DNA of 64,000 bases from Tigriopus japonicus (Eukaryota > Arthropoda > Copepoda > Harpacticoida > Harpacticidae): assembly GCA_010645155.1 (NCBI GenBank), contig CM021314.1:1760940-1824939 (forward strand). Direction: 5' to 3'. Positions 1 to 10,192 of the stretch are shown one piece after another (positions within the stretch are counted from its first letter, which is position 1; the number at the start of each line of letters is the position of its first letter). The notes under the pieces were generated by a model. The model made no database searches. It worked only from the letters and a program-made list of their open reading frames with translations, and had not been told where the DNA came from. A program made the translations under genes and the position numbers.

Positions 1-1541
1 ATGTTACACCAGGGGAACAATACCGACAATGGAATTGGTCCAACTAGCGTCCGTCCCATGAGAGTGAGACCCTCGAATGAGGAACATCAGCGGCTCCATA
101 ACTCAACCTACCAACAGCAGCACCACCACCACCCCCATCATCCACAACAAGAACATATTCAGCAACAGCAGTCGGTGCTTCATCCCCAAAGCCACCACCA
201 CCATCATCATCCCATTGCCGCAACAATCGCAAATGATGCCCAATTCAACTCAAGTGGACCCACCTCCAAATATCGTGGTCACCAAAGTTACCACCAACTT
301 CCTCTATACCACCCCGAAACGATCCCCTCAGCTGTTGGTCACCACTCCATTATGGGGACGCACACAACCATTGATGGTGGTCTACCACATGATACTGGTT
401 ACTACCAATCACATCCTGGTTATGAAGGCTATGTGGACAACCGATCCAATCGCCCGTTCATGACTACCCCAATGGTTCCCGACGAGGAATTGTCTACCAT
501 GCTACAAAGTTACCTCGACACAACCTCGCCACAAACCTTTCTTCAAGGGAACGGTCACAATGTTCCACCTCGATCTCAGAGCACTGGTTCTTCCAACTCG
601 ACATCTCCGGCCTCGTCGTTCCACGGCCAATCTCCCAGTCAGCAATCGGTGGACTCGGGCTTTGGCGGCGAGTTCTACGCCTCATCCCCGGGTCTTCATC
701 GAGGTCCAACCTCCGGGTACTCGAAGGCTAATGCACGGCCAGGTTTGAACCGAATGGACGATGCAAGTGATTTGTATTCGAATGTAGACTACTTCCGGGT
801 TCCCTCACTTCCATCGGGGCTTAATCAAGATTCCCACCCTAATCATAACGCGAGTATAGCTCGTCAAGCCAGTGACTGCTCATATGAGGGAGCCAATCAA
901 GCCAACGACAGCCACGTGACCAGCGAGGCCTCCCCGCTGCGTTCCGAACCAGTCTCCGAAGCATCGAGGTCCGAGATGGGAGTGAGCTATGACTCACCAC
1001 CTACCACTACCACCAACAACAACCACGACGACCAGGATCTCTCTCTCATTGTGGACCAAGTTCTCGATTCCATCGATGAGCAGTTCTCCCCACAAACCAC
1101 TACGGACTCGGTCCCAACCTCGACGGCATCCGTGCCTAACCATTCAAGGTACGAAGAAGCCTCCTCGACTTCGTGGGGAGTCCCATTTCAGACACGTGTC
1201 GTCCCAAGCACCAAAGACGAGGAGGTGTCCAAAGAGGGAGAGCAACGTACTCGATTCAATGAAAAGCATCCCGGAATGAACTGTCAAGTCTCGAGGAAAC
1301 TTGAACAGGAAGGAGGAAATCTTCAACTTTGTGATAATTGTGGCAATATTGTTGTCATTGGAGGATCCTCTTCGACGACAAGCTCGACTCAAGAGCAAAC
1401 GCAATGTGGAGGCTGTGGAATGGTCCTGGCACACAATGAGCTGGAAAGTCAAGCCATTGTGCTCCAAGAATGCGAGCAAATCGATGGAGTGAATACAATT
1501 CCCGACAACAGTCCTCTCGATGACGACAATGAGCTTTCGAG
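1..1541 (+). CDS. Gene A exon 1: disordered N-terminus of a large C2H2 zinc-finger protein, ending in a conserved helix and a CxxC pair
   Basis: The exon is open from an ATG at position 1 and ends at a canonical donor (GAG/GTAAGA), leaving a phase-2 codon. The window edge means the ATG could be the true start or an internal Met. The N-terminal 80 residues are His/Gln-rich, and most of the chain is Ser/Thr/Asn-rich and predicted disordered. Two elements recur in paralogue B: the helix-like motif DLSLIVDQVLDSIDE (residues 346-360) and a paired-cysteine knuckle, C444-x2-C447-x21-C469-x2-C472, which resembles a zinc ribbon. The splice to exon 2 at 4235 restores an Arg codon. I infer a nuclear regulatory protein because exons 2 and 3 carry zinc fingers. 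I do not recognise an orthologue. Confidence 0.88.
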
Positions 1542-4234
1542 GTAAGAAAATGGTCTTCGAGAAAGAACCAAAGATCTTTTGTTGGGACCGTTCCATAAAA
1601 GACGAGATATGCAGGATTCTAAGGGGGGGAAACATTTTTGGAACCTGATAGCACTTACGCGCTCAAAGGCTCTGCTAATCCCAATCGCCGAGTGTTCCCA
1701 AACTTAATGGCGAAAAGATGACTTTTCTTCTTTTGATCCCTTTTCTCCCGACTACCTTTGTTGGAACGTTCGATCAATATGAAACACAAGCAGTAACCAC
1801 GTAAACGCCCCTTTCACCACTAATCAGGACATGGAAAAGTGATGGACTTGCCAGCCCGTCAGCAAGAAAAATAACCTTTGAAAATGGCTTTGCAAAAGTT
1901 AGCCAAATTTCTACATTGCCATGTTTGGTCCTGATCTGGAGAGAGTCGTCGGGAAACTGTAGTTATTTTGGATCTCTCTTTTAATGTTGGTTCTCTCAGG
2001 GTGGTTCCTGTCCAACATGAACAAGTCCCCGAGAGTGGCTGAGCTAAATGACAACGTAAATTACATTCGCTCGTGCTGTGATGAATCCTCTCTCATTTTC
2101 CTTAATGCAACCTCGATGGGATAAATGTTAGGAAGGGTTCCACGTTCCATAGGGCAACTTTAGAGGCTGGTAGAAACACTTTGATGTTCAAATATCGGTA
2201 GATCATACCTGGTCGAAGGAAACTAGAGCTTCGTTTTCATTCCTTGTCCACATTAGCCAAGTGGGTGCAAGCAAGCCTCATGTGTGATCGGTTATGGAAC
2301 ACCTGAGGTTTTCGGGGAAAGAGGATTTTGTGTGGAACATTAATTCACTTTCCCCTCTTGGAAAGGAACCCGAGCTCTAATAATGGTGTCCAAACCTCAA
2401 CAATGGCAGTTGTTGAAGGACCTGACTCAACCAAATGCAAACAAACCTCCCAAAATGTCTCTCTTTCTCGCTCTCTCTCTCTCCCCTCTTTCTCTCTCTT
2501 CCTTGAAGTGGACCAAATTCCGGTCCATAATTGGAACTACAAATGTGAGGCTAGCCAGCTTTCCTTGGTTGTTCTCCTCCTCCAAACAACATGACCGATA
2601 ACGACATTCTGTTACATCATTTTTGGTCGTTTTTGAATTGTTCCACAACTTCGAGGTAACAGTTGTTCCACTCAGGCTGAATCGCAGATGGACCACGGTT
2701 TCTTTCACTTTCTACTCGGGATTATGTATGAACATTCCAGCCTCTGTTCCACCATGTACGTACAATAGTTCAGCAATATCATCATGTTAGTTCCAAGAAA
2801 GGCGTGCTCCGAAAAGTTGTTCCTCGTGAACCCGCTGTTCCACTTTTCTGTCTTTTGTTGGTATAATCAAATTTTGTTAAGAGGCTATTCATCATAAAGG
2901 AAAGAAAAGCACAGAAGCTGAGCCATCACCATTTTGATTAGAGCAAAATGCTCTCTCAGGGATCCAAAGAACTGGCGAACTGGCGGCGAGACCCTCAGTC
3001 TCACCTAGTTTCGGTCCTTTCTTGTTTAGGACCATGGACTTCTTAAAAACTTGCCAACTGAACAAAAATGTCCTTCTATGTAATTGCGTAAATATACTGT
3101 GAAAGAAGAAGTGCGTTCAATGTCTAGTCATCTTTTTAAATGTACAATTATCCCTTTCATTTATGATTATTGGAGTCCAACCCTGTTCTCAGAAGTCCAA
3201 TCAATAAAGAAATGATGAATCATATTTTGTTCCCTTTCGTTACATGGGGATTTGGCTTTTATACGGAACCAATGGCTCAAGTTCCCTCTTTGGTCTCCTC
3301 TTGTTCGGAAGCGTTGGAAAGTAAAGATCAACCATCGACCAGCCACGAGATAGAGGAGATATCAGAAAGAAAGAGAGCATAAAAGTTATTGACTGGATCT
3401 TATCCGACGCATATTCGCGTTATTATTGATTTCCTATCATGAAACTTGGAGGCTAGATCCTTTGGCACTTGGTCATTGCCATTTCTTTAGGGCTCACGAA
3501 CTAGATACGTTCGCAAGAACGCAGTGTAGAAGGTGAGATTGATTCTCAGCCAGTAATTGAATTATCTCCAGAGAGTAAGTGTTGAAAGCTGATGCATGAT
3601 GTAGACAGTCAGCCAGCAATTGGGCACATTTGGAACAACCATTCGAATACGGTGAAAGGCGGAGATGATGAAGATGGAGAAGGGGAATGGGAAGAGATGG
3701 AAAGCGAACGAGTTTCATTTTTCTAGATCATGTTTTTTCCCCTTTTGGGAGTCCACGATTGGTACATACAGTTACTCTTGGATGTAATGGTATTACAGTT
3801 TGACAAGCAACGGAATTGCTCCAGTACACCAATAAATTGAGCGTTTGAGAGCAACTGTACGATGGCACATGAATCCGTTTGATTCCATTAGAAGCGAGGA
3901 CTTTCATTACTTAAAGCGAAGACTGGGAGAACGTATCTATTGGACTTCAAACTACACGGTGTGAGTAAGGGTACGTAGAGGGGTGCAGACATTGAAGATC
4001 TTCCAAGAAGATTGAATGGAAACAATAGATGAGGCTAATGATGCTGATGGGACCAATAAAGGGTTCACTAGGGACAAAAAAGGAACGTCATGTCCATCGA
4101 TTAGCTTTCTCAACCATCTCAGAGAGCTCGTCGAGTCTTCTAGTCAAATGAACTTTGTGCGCCTCTTCCACTCGCTCTTTCTCCCCTCGTCGTTTCCAAT
4201 TCTCAAACCCTTGTTCCATTTTTCTCTTTTTTAG
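1542..4234 (+). other. Gene A intron 1 (2693 bp)
   Basis: The intron has a GTAAGA donor and a pyrimidine-rich acceptor (TTCTCTTTTTTAG), and it splits a codon in phase 2. It contains a CT-rich tract at about 2455-2505. I see no convincing nested gene. The short ORFs inside are of chance length and lack splice or start support. Confidence 0.85.
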
Positions 4235-7200
4235 GTTGGCACCATCATCTACTGGACCTATCGGAGATGAGGCAAGTGGTGGACGAACAAGAAAGAATCC
4301 ATTTGATCGATCCTTGACATCATCCAGTGTGCCACCACGACCAAGAGTGGTCGCGGTGGCGAGACCATTGGTAAAACTTGACCAAACCTCTTCAACTAGC
4401 CGGGATCTCCCCAAGACGACCACGGTGCGAACCATTGGCGTGGTGGAACCCCGGGTGGTGGTCAAGATCCCTTGGGCTCGAGTTAAGGATCTTCCATCAA
4501 ACTTGGAACACCACCACCCAGACGAGAGCGACGACTGCAATGGACAGAAGAAGAAGAAGCATTCCCCGAGAAAAACACTGATTGAGGGCACATTAACCCA
4601 TGGCAAAGAACTTGGAGAGGGAAAAAATGGGACACCCGTCAAAAGTGACATCTTTCAGAAGCGTGCTACTCACAATAGAATAGAAACAACTGGCATTGAA
4701 GGGAATCAGGGGATTGGAACCAAATCCAACAAAAGTCAGACGCATGAACATCCCAATAGAAGAACGAACACTAGTAGCGAAGAGGGGACTGGGAACAACA
4801 CCTTCAGGAACAACGCAGGAACAAATCGTAAAAGGCGCGAGATAAGGGAGGATGCTAATGGAACGAAACGTACTCGACTCGTCAAGACGTTCCAACTCAC
4901 GGCTGAGCTCCCTGAGCACTTTAAATTGGCCCTGCAGGAACGACTTCATGTTGTGCCCAAAGAGCTCCTGAATGTTTATCTAGAGAACGAGGTGCGGGAA
5001 CAAGATGTCGTCGACGGAGCCATTCGGAAACAAGTGGAAACAAAGAACACCAAACTCAGACAGGGTCCACGAATTCGATGCTCGAGGGATCAGAGGAAGA
5101 GGAATAGCAAACCAAGGAACACCCCTCCTGTCAATGGCACGCATCAAAATGACATGAAAAGGAAGCGAACCCGAAGTTCATCACCATCCTCGTCGTCTTC
5201 ATCCTCCAGCGAGTTCGAATGCCCCAACGACGAAATGGGTATCAAAATAAATCCTCTAAAGTTGATCCGACGTTATGTTCCTGGCACCAAAAATGAAGAG
5301 TACAAGATTGAACCTGGGATGAAACAGGAGGATCTAGTGGATCTGGTCTCCGATGACGAGACAACCGACTTGAATGAGGATTTCTTCAAGGAGCGAGTCC
5401 CTCATCTCAAGGTGACCAAAGCGGTCCAAACTGCACCATTGAGGGACATGCGAGTCCTTGTGAAGAAGCTAACTGAACAAGACATTTCCGAGTTTATTGC
5501 CAAGAAACAAGAGATCAGTGATAACGACGCCTCATTAAGTGAGGATGACGCCACAATGGGTCCACGAGATCAAGACGACTTTCAAGATGAGGACTCAAAC
5601 AACAGCTGTGACAGCTTGAGCAGCTACGATGAAGCTGACTTGCCCCAATGGAAAGGCAACGAGCCCATGAGGGGATTTGATGACCTCTCATCATCGTCGT
5701 TGTCTTCGTCTTCGTCGAGCAATACGTTGACAAAGCTCCCTCGGGAGCAGAAATCTGTCAATAGCTCAAGGGAATCGCGATTCGAGAAGCATTTCCATCA
5801 ATATCGTGCCACGGCCAAAGAGGCTCTGGTAATGAGTTTGCCTTCAAAGCCCTCGACCGAGACTCGATCCATATCGAGAGGAGTCCCAACACCCACTTTC
5901 GGGGTGGTCCCACCGCCACAAACATGGAGTGAAAGGGTTCCATTCACCAGTCGTCCAACCACCATTCTCAATAGCTATTCCAACCCAGGAACATTATCGG
6001 CCTTGAAAAAGGACGATGTCAATACGGTTGCCAACACCTTGCATACTTTGCTCAAATTGGATGATGGTAGAAAATCTCCCTTGGTGAAAGAACCCGAGCG
6101 AGTCAGTCCCTCTTCCACTTCCAAACGAGATATTGAGGGAAAAGGCACTTCCGATAAAGAGCGAGCTCATTTGAATTCAGCACCAATTCCAGATAAAGAA
6201 GAGGCGAATGGTGTGCAAAATCAACCATTGCTTCTTGATTCCCCCTCTTTTATGGAGGCACCCAATACGCCCTCTTCGAGCTCAGAGCCCACCCTCTCGG
6301 AGGAATTGAACGACTATGGCGGAGCAATATCCTCTGGTGGCATGAATGTCACCACCACCACCACCATTATTACTCAAGCCACTCCAAGTTTGAATGAATC
6401 CTTCATGGAATCATTGCAGGACTCGAATGCCACCACCTCTCATCAAAACTATGCAGATCTCTTCGATAAGGCTTTGGAGACCTTTGACCCTGTCAATGCA
6501 CATGATTTGTCGGATCTCACCTCCACCCTCCATTCAAGTAATCACCCACCATCATCGGCTGCTCTACCTATCGCCACTAATGTAACTTCAGATGGTGGGG
6601 ACAACAACAACAAGCATCATCTCTCCATGCCTGTGCTCTTTCAGGATGACAATTCAAGTGCAATTCAGGATCTTTCAAGCATTCTTGCATACCCTTCAAC
6701 CATAGATTTGAATCAGTTGGACTCTGGCAATGCCACCATAAGTAGTATCCCCCACCCCAGCAATCCTATTACTACTACTGCTACCACCATCTCCACCTCC
6801 ACTAACAGCTCTACAACTGGGAATGTGGAGTCCACACCCTCAAAGATCAACCATAATCATCCCAGCGGCGATAACAACAGCTCAGCAGTCACGTCACCTT
6901 CGAGTGACAAAGAAAATGAAAGAAATACAGAAAATCCACATCAAAAGAATTCAATTCAACAACAGGATGTGGGGAAAAGCTCGGCCGACGACGATGCATT
7001 GGGCAAGAACAATGGCGACGAGTCCGACGATGATATTGTGTGTCTAACACCATTGCAAAATCATACTACCAATGCCAATAGCAGCCAGAATAATGGCCCC
7101 CTGAACAGTGGACCGTCTAAGACGGAGCCGAATCGTGGGGGTCGGCCTCGGCGGTATTACAAAAGCATCGATGAATTGGAGCAGAAGGCGGTGATGATGT

Positions 7201-7586
7201 TGCAGAAGAAGAACCACAACCTGATGAACATGAGCCACGATGCCATCATAGCGAGCATCAAAGCTGAGCTCACCAGTGCCAATGATCCGAGTATTTCCTC
7301 GCAACGCCGGAAGGCCGAATTCAATGACCAACCCATTGAGGACAGCAAATGGTTGTATTGTGACCGCGTGAAATGCAATTTCTGGACCCGGAAAGAGCGC
7401 CGGATGGAACGCCACCGTCAGAGTCACATGCCCGATTGTAGGGCCTTCAAATGCCCAGATTGTGGTGTGAGGTTCTATTCACTCCCCAAGATGCTGAGTC
7501 ACGATCGTAAATTTCATACCGGAGACAAGGACTACGAGTGCAAGATTTGCGAGGCCGAGGTGACTGACATCTCTGTTCACATGCGG
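4235..7586 (+). CDS. Gene A exon 2: disordered middle region with paralogue-conserved motifs and zinc fingers 1-3
   Basis: This exon encodes residues 514-1631. Two short motifs match paralogue B in an otherwise diverged chain: IGVVEPRVVVK (581-591) and LPEHFK (739-744). Basic patches near residues 619 and 822 look like nuclear localisation signals. SUMO-interaction-like stretches occur at about 881-888 (DLVDLVSDDE) and about 1446-1451 (DDDIVCL). The C-terminus carries finger 1 (C1556-x4-C1561-x12-H1574-x3-H1578), finger 2 (C1587-x2-C1590-x12-H1603-x4-H1608) and the start of an unusually short finger 3 (C1616-x2-C1619-x9-H1629). The exon ends CACATGCGG/GTAAGT in phase 0, inside finger 3. Tandem C2H2 fingers normally bind DNA; the partners of the disordered motifs are unknown. 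Confidence 0.9.
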
Positions 7587-7831
7587 GTAAGTTGACGACG
7601 ACGATGACGATGATGATGATGACAGTTGACAAATAAGTCCATAGCTTCCGTACGAATATTCAAAAGACACATGAACGAACCACGTTCATTCGATGAGAGC
7701 GCAGCCGTAGACAGGGCTTCTTTTGTGATGCATATCAAAGAGGCAAAGGAGCAAATTCTAATGTTTCTGTCAAGTCATGGCCCGTTCTTCAAGAGCATTT
7801 CTAATCGACCATTTTTCGTGTTGTGTTTCAG
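7587..7831 (+). other. Gene A intron 2 (245 bp), splits zinc finger 3
   Basis: The donor is GTAAGT and the acceptor TTGTGTTTCAG. The phase-0 intron lies between Arg1631 and Ile1632 of finger 3, so the last His of the finger comes from exon 3. A GAC/GAT trinucleotide tract sits just after the donor (about 7595-7622). The intron of gene B lies at exactly the same place. Confidence 0.9.
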
Positions 7832-9697
7832 ATTCACCGAACAGAGAAAGATTTCCCTTGCGATATTTGCCCATTGTCGTTCCGTCACAAGAACTCTTTG
7901 GTTCGACATTTGGTCCAGCATTCGGGGGAAAGACCATTCAGATGTCAGTACTGTGATGCATCGTTTGCCCTGGTGGCAAAGATCAGAGACCATGTCAAGA
8001 AGAAGCACCCGAACATGCCCCTCCATATCAATGAGCGTGGAGGAACTGGAGGGGCACTCGTCGGATCAGGAGGGGTCAGCTCCAAGAACCGACCTCTCCT
8101 TCCAGCTCCCCCCAAGGGTCAAGTCATTCCGGCACCAATTCAGCCCGGGGCCACAAATCAGGGTTATGCCAGGATCTTGCCCAATCTTAATCAGAGCACG
8201 CCATTCCAGACGGCTGGACCCACTGGACCAGTCACCTTTCTAGCTCAAGGTCCCAATGGGTCCATGTATTTTATCACCAATCCAATGGCACCCACAACAC
8301 CCGGTCCCACGGCCGTCCCTGCGGCTACCACCACGACCCAGTTCCTCGTGGCGAACCAAAACGGAGGCTTTCAGTTGGTTCAGGCCGCACAGCCCATTCT
8401 CGCTCAGTCTCACCCTCAACATCACCTCCAGCACCCTTCTTCTTCGTCGGGGATCGTGCAGACTTTCTTTAATGGGAGTCCTCAAACTTCGCTTATCATC
8501 CCTCCCAATCAGCAGTCCAACACTAGTTTCCACCACCATCATCAGGAACCACCACGATCAACTGCTTTTCCCACTTCCACTAATCCAGCTCAACAGCCCA
8601 TTTTCATCCAAGCTCCCCAGAGTAGCCACGTGGCCACCGGAAGTGAGCTGGTCCTACCCTCCATAGCAGCAGCCACTCCGCCAACATCTTCATGCACTCC
8701 TCAGTCGTTTGCCTCGTCGCTTTTATCTCCTCGAGATGCTGCCATGCTCACGGTGGCCACCCCTGATTTCCCCACCCCCGAGCCCAGTCAGGAACCGCTT
8801 TTGGATATTCCATCCGTAGAAGAGAAAGAAACTAGTGGGGACCATTCACATAGCCCCACTTTTGGCCACAATGAGGGCCTGTCAGGTTTCTCCACCAGCG
8901 AGCAAATCACATTCGAGGTCAGTGCTGCCAATGGCTCGAGCTCTCAACCTTCCTCATTAACGGTCCATACTGGTAATGGACAGACTATGCAGGTCGATAT
9001 ACTCGAGCGAGCCATCCTCGAGATCCCCGAGCTACATCAATTGACATCCTCAAGTGGAAGCGAATCCAATAATACCACCACAGCCACTCCAGAGGCCAAT
9101 GAAGAAGAAATACCACCACCAGCATCATCGACGACGTCCTGGTCATCCTCGGCCGTAGATTCGGCTCCACACGAAATTGAATCAACATCCATCAATAACG
9201 CCTTCTTCAACCCGAGTCAGAGTGGCTCTTTAGTGTGCAAACAAGAACCCGGCCTGACTTGGCCGGGAAATATGGCTGTTAGTCAAGGAAAACATCTGTT
9301 GGAGATTCCCCGACAACATGAAGGGAGTTCGTCAGAACAATCGAATAAAGACAATCTTATTAGAGCCTCATCCTTTGGCGGTCCCAGCCAAGAACCCAGG
9401 GACACGGGGGCAAATGTGAAACAAGAGCAACTCAACGAGAACCCCTTGTCCAAGCCCAAGATGCTGTTGTCCGTGGTGCCTTTGTCTCGACTCATGGGTC
9501 CAGATCCGGATGTCGTTGAAATTGATGATAGCGATGAAGAGCTCTCTCTTGAGGCGAATGAGCCCAATTGCTCTGGCGTCGAAAGTGACCTCGTGGGCGG
9601 ACTGCAGGATCCCTTTCAGTGTGTTAAATGTGGCAGAAGATACAAGTACGAAAGTTTTCTCAAAGTCCATCAGCGACGACCCTGCACCACGAACTAA
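7832..9697 (+). CDS. Gene A exon 3: end of finger 3, fingers 4-5, long disordered linker and a terminal C2HC finger
   Basis: This last exon encodes residues 1632-2252. It supplies H1633 of finger 3, then finger 4 (C1641, C1644, H1657, H1661) and finger 5 (C1669, C1672, H1685, H1690) joined by the linker SGERPFR, typical of tandem DNA-binding fingers. About 540 Gln/Pro/Ser/Thr-rich residues follow, with two LEIP motifs (about 2027-2030 and 2121-2124). Near the end are a VKQE SUMO consensus (2160-2163) and VVEIDDSDEE (2192-2201), a textbook SUMO-interaction motif followed by acidic residues. The chain ends in a lone finger, C2228-x2-C2231-x12-H2244-x4-C2249. The last ligand is Cys, so it is C2HC. 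The stop codon is TAA. Confidence 0.9.
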   Translation: MHRTEKDFPCDICPLSFRHKNSLVRHLVQHSGERPFRCQYCDASFALVAKIRDHVKKKHPNMPLHINERGGTGGALVGSGGVSSKNRPLLPAPPKGQVIPAPIQPGATNQGYARILPNLNQSTPFQTAGPTGPVTFLAQGPNGSMYFITNPMAPTTPGPTAVPAATTTTQFLVANQNGGFQLVQAAQPILAQSHPQHHLQHPSSSSGIVQTFFNGSPQTSLIIPPNQQSNTSFHHHHQEPPRSTAFPTSTNPAQQPIFIQAPQSSHVATGSELVLPSIAAATPPTSSCTPQSFASSLLSPRDAAMLTVATPDFPTPEPSQEPLLDIPSVEEKETSGDHSHSPTFGHNEGLSGFSTSEQITFEVSAANGSSSQPSSLTVHTGNGQTMQVDILERAILEIPELHQLTSSSGSESNNTTTATPEANEEEIPPPASSTTSWSSSAVDSAPHEIESTSINNAFFNPSQSGSLVCKQEPGLTWPGNMAVSQGKHLLEIPRQHEGSSSEQSNKDNLIRASSFGGPSQEPRDTGANVKQEQLNENPLSKPKMLLSVVPLSRLMGPDPDVVEIDDSDEELSLEANEPNCSGVESDLVGGLQDPFQCVKCGRRYKYESFLKVHQRRPCTTN

Positions 9698-10192
9698 GTT
9701 GGAGAAGAACGAGGAAAATCGTTCCGTGCCCATCCATTTCTCCCTCTTAAGTTGTTTTGCTGATGGATGTCCGAGATCCGAGACCCGAGATTTAGGCTGG
9801 GTTTCTACTTTCCCTTAAGATCATCTTTGCCCTCGGCTTCAAGTGCCAATCAAAGATGAAGAAGACAAGGTTTTCTCACTCGTACTAAGGAAAAGAACCC
9901 TGGTTGTTTTGTTATATAATTGTCACGCCATCACCACCAACAAATAAAAATTGCCGTTCAAAGAATTTTCTGAAACCTCTGTGATAATCAAACTCAAAGA
10001 TGGTAGTTCTTTTTGTACCACAAAAATGAAAAACAAATGAAATATGTAATCCACACCTGAGCCAACCAAAACTCTTCATGATTGTACGACTCATACACAC
10101 CCAACCACATCATTGTACAATAACCTCTGTGCACAATTGCAATTCTATTCCAGTCAAATCTTTAACTTATGAGTATTTTACGATAAAATAAA
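9698..10192 (+). terminator. Gene A 3' UTR with two AATAAA poly(A) signals
   Basis: After the TAA stop, AATAAA occurs at 9943-9948 and again at 10187-10192. The second is followed by a GT/T-rich stretch (CGCGTTTTGTCAT) of the kind found downstream of cleavage sites. Which signal is used cannot be told from sequence. Confidence 0.55.
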
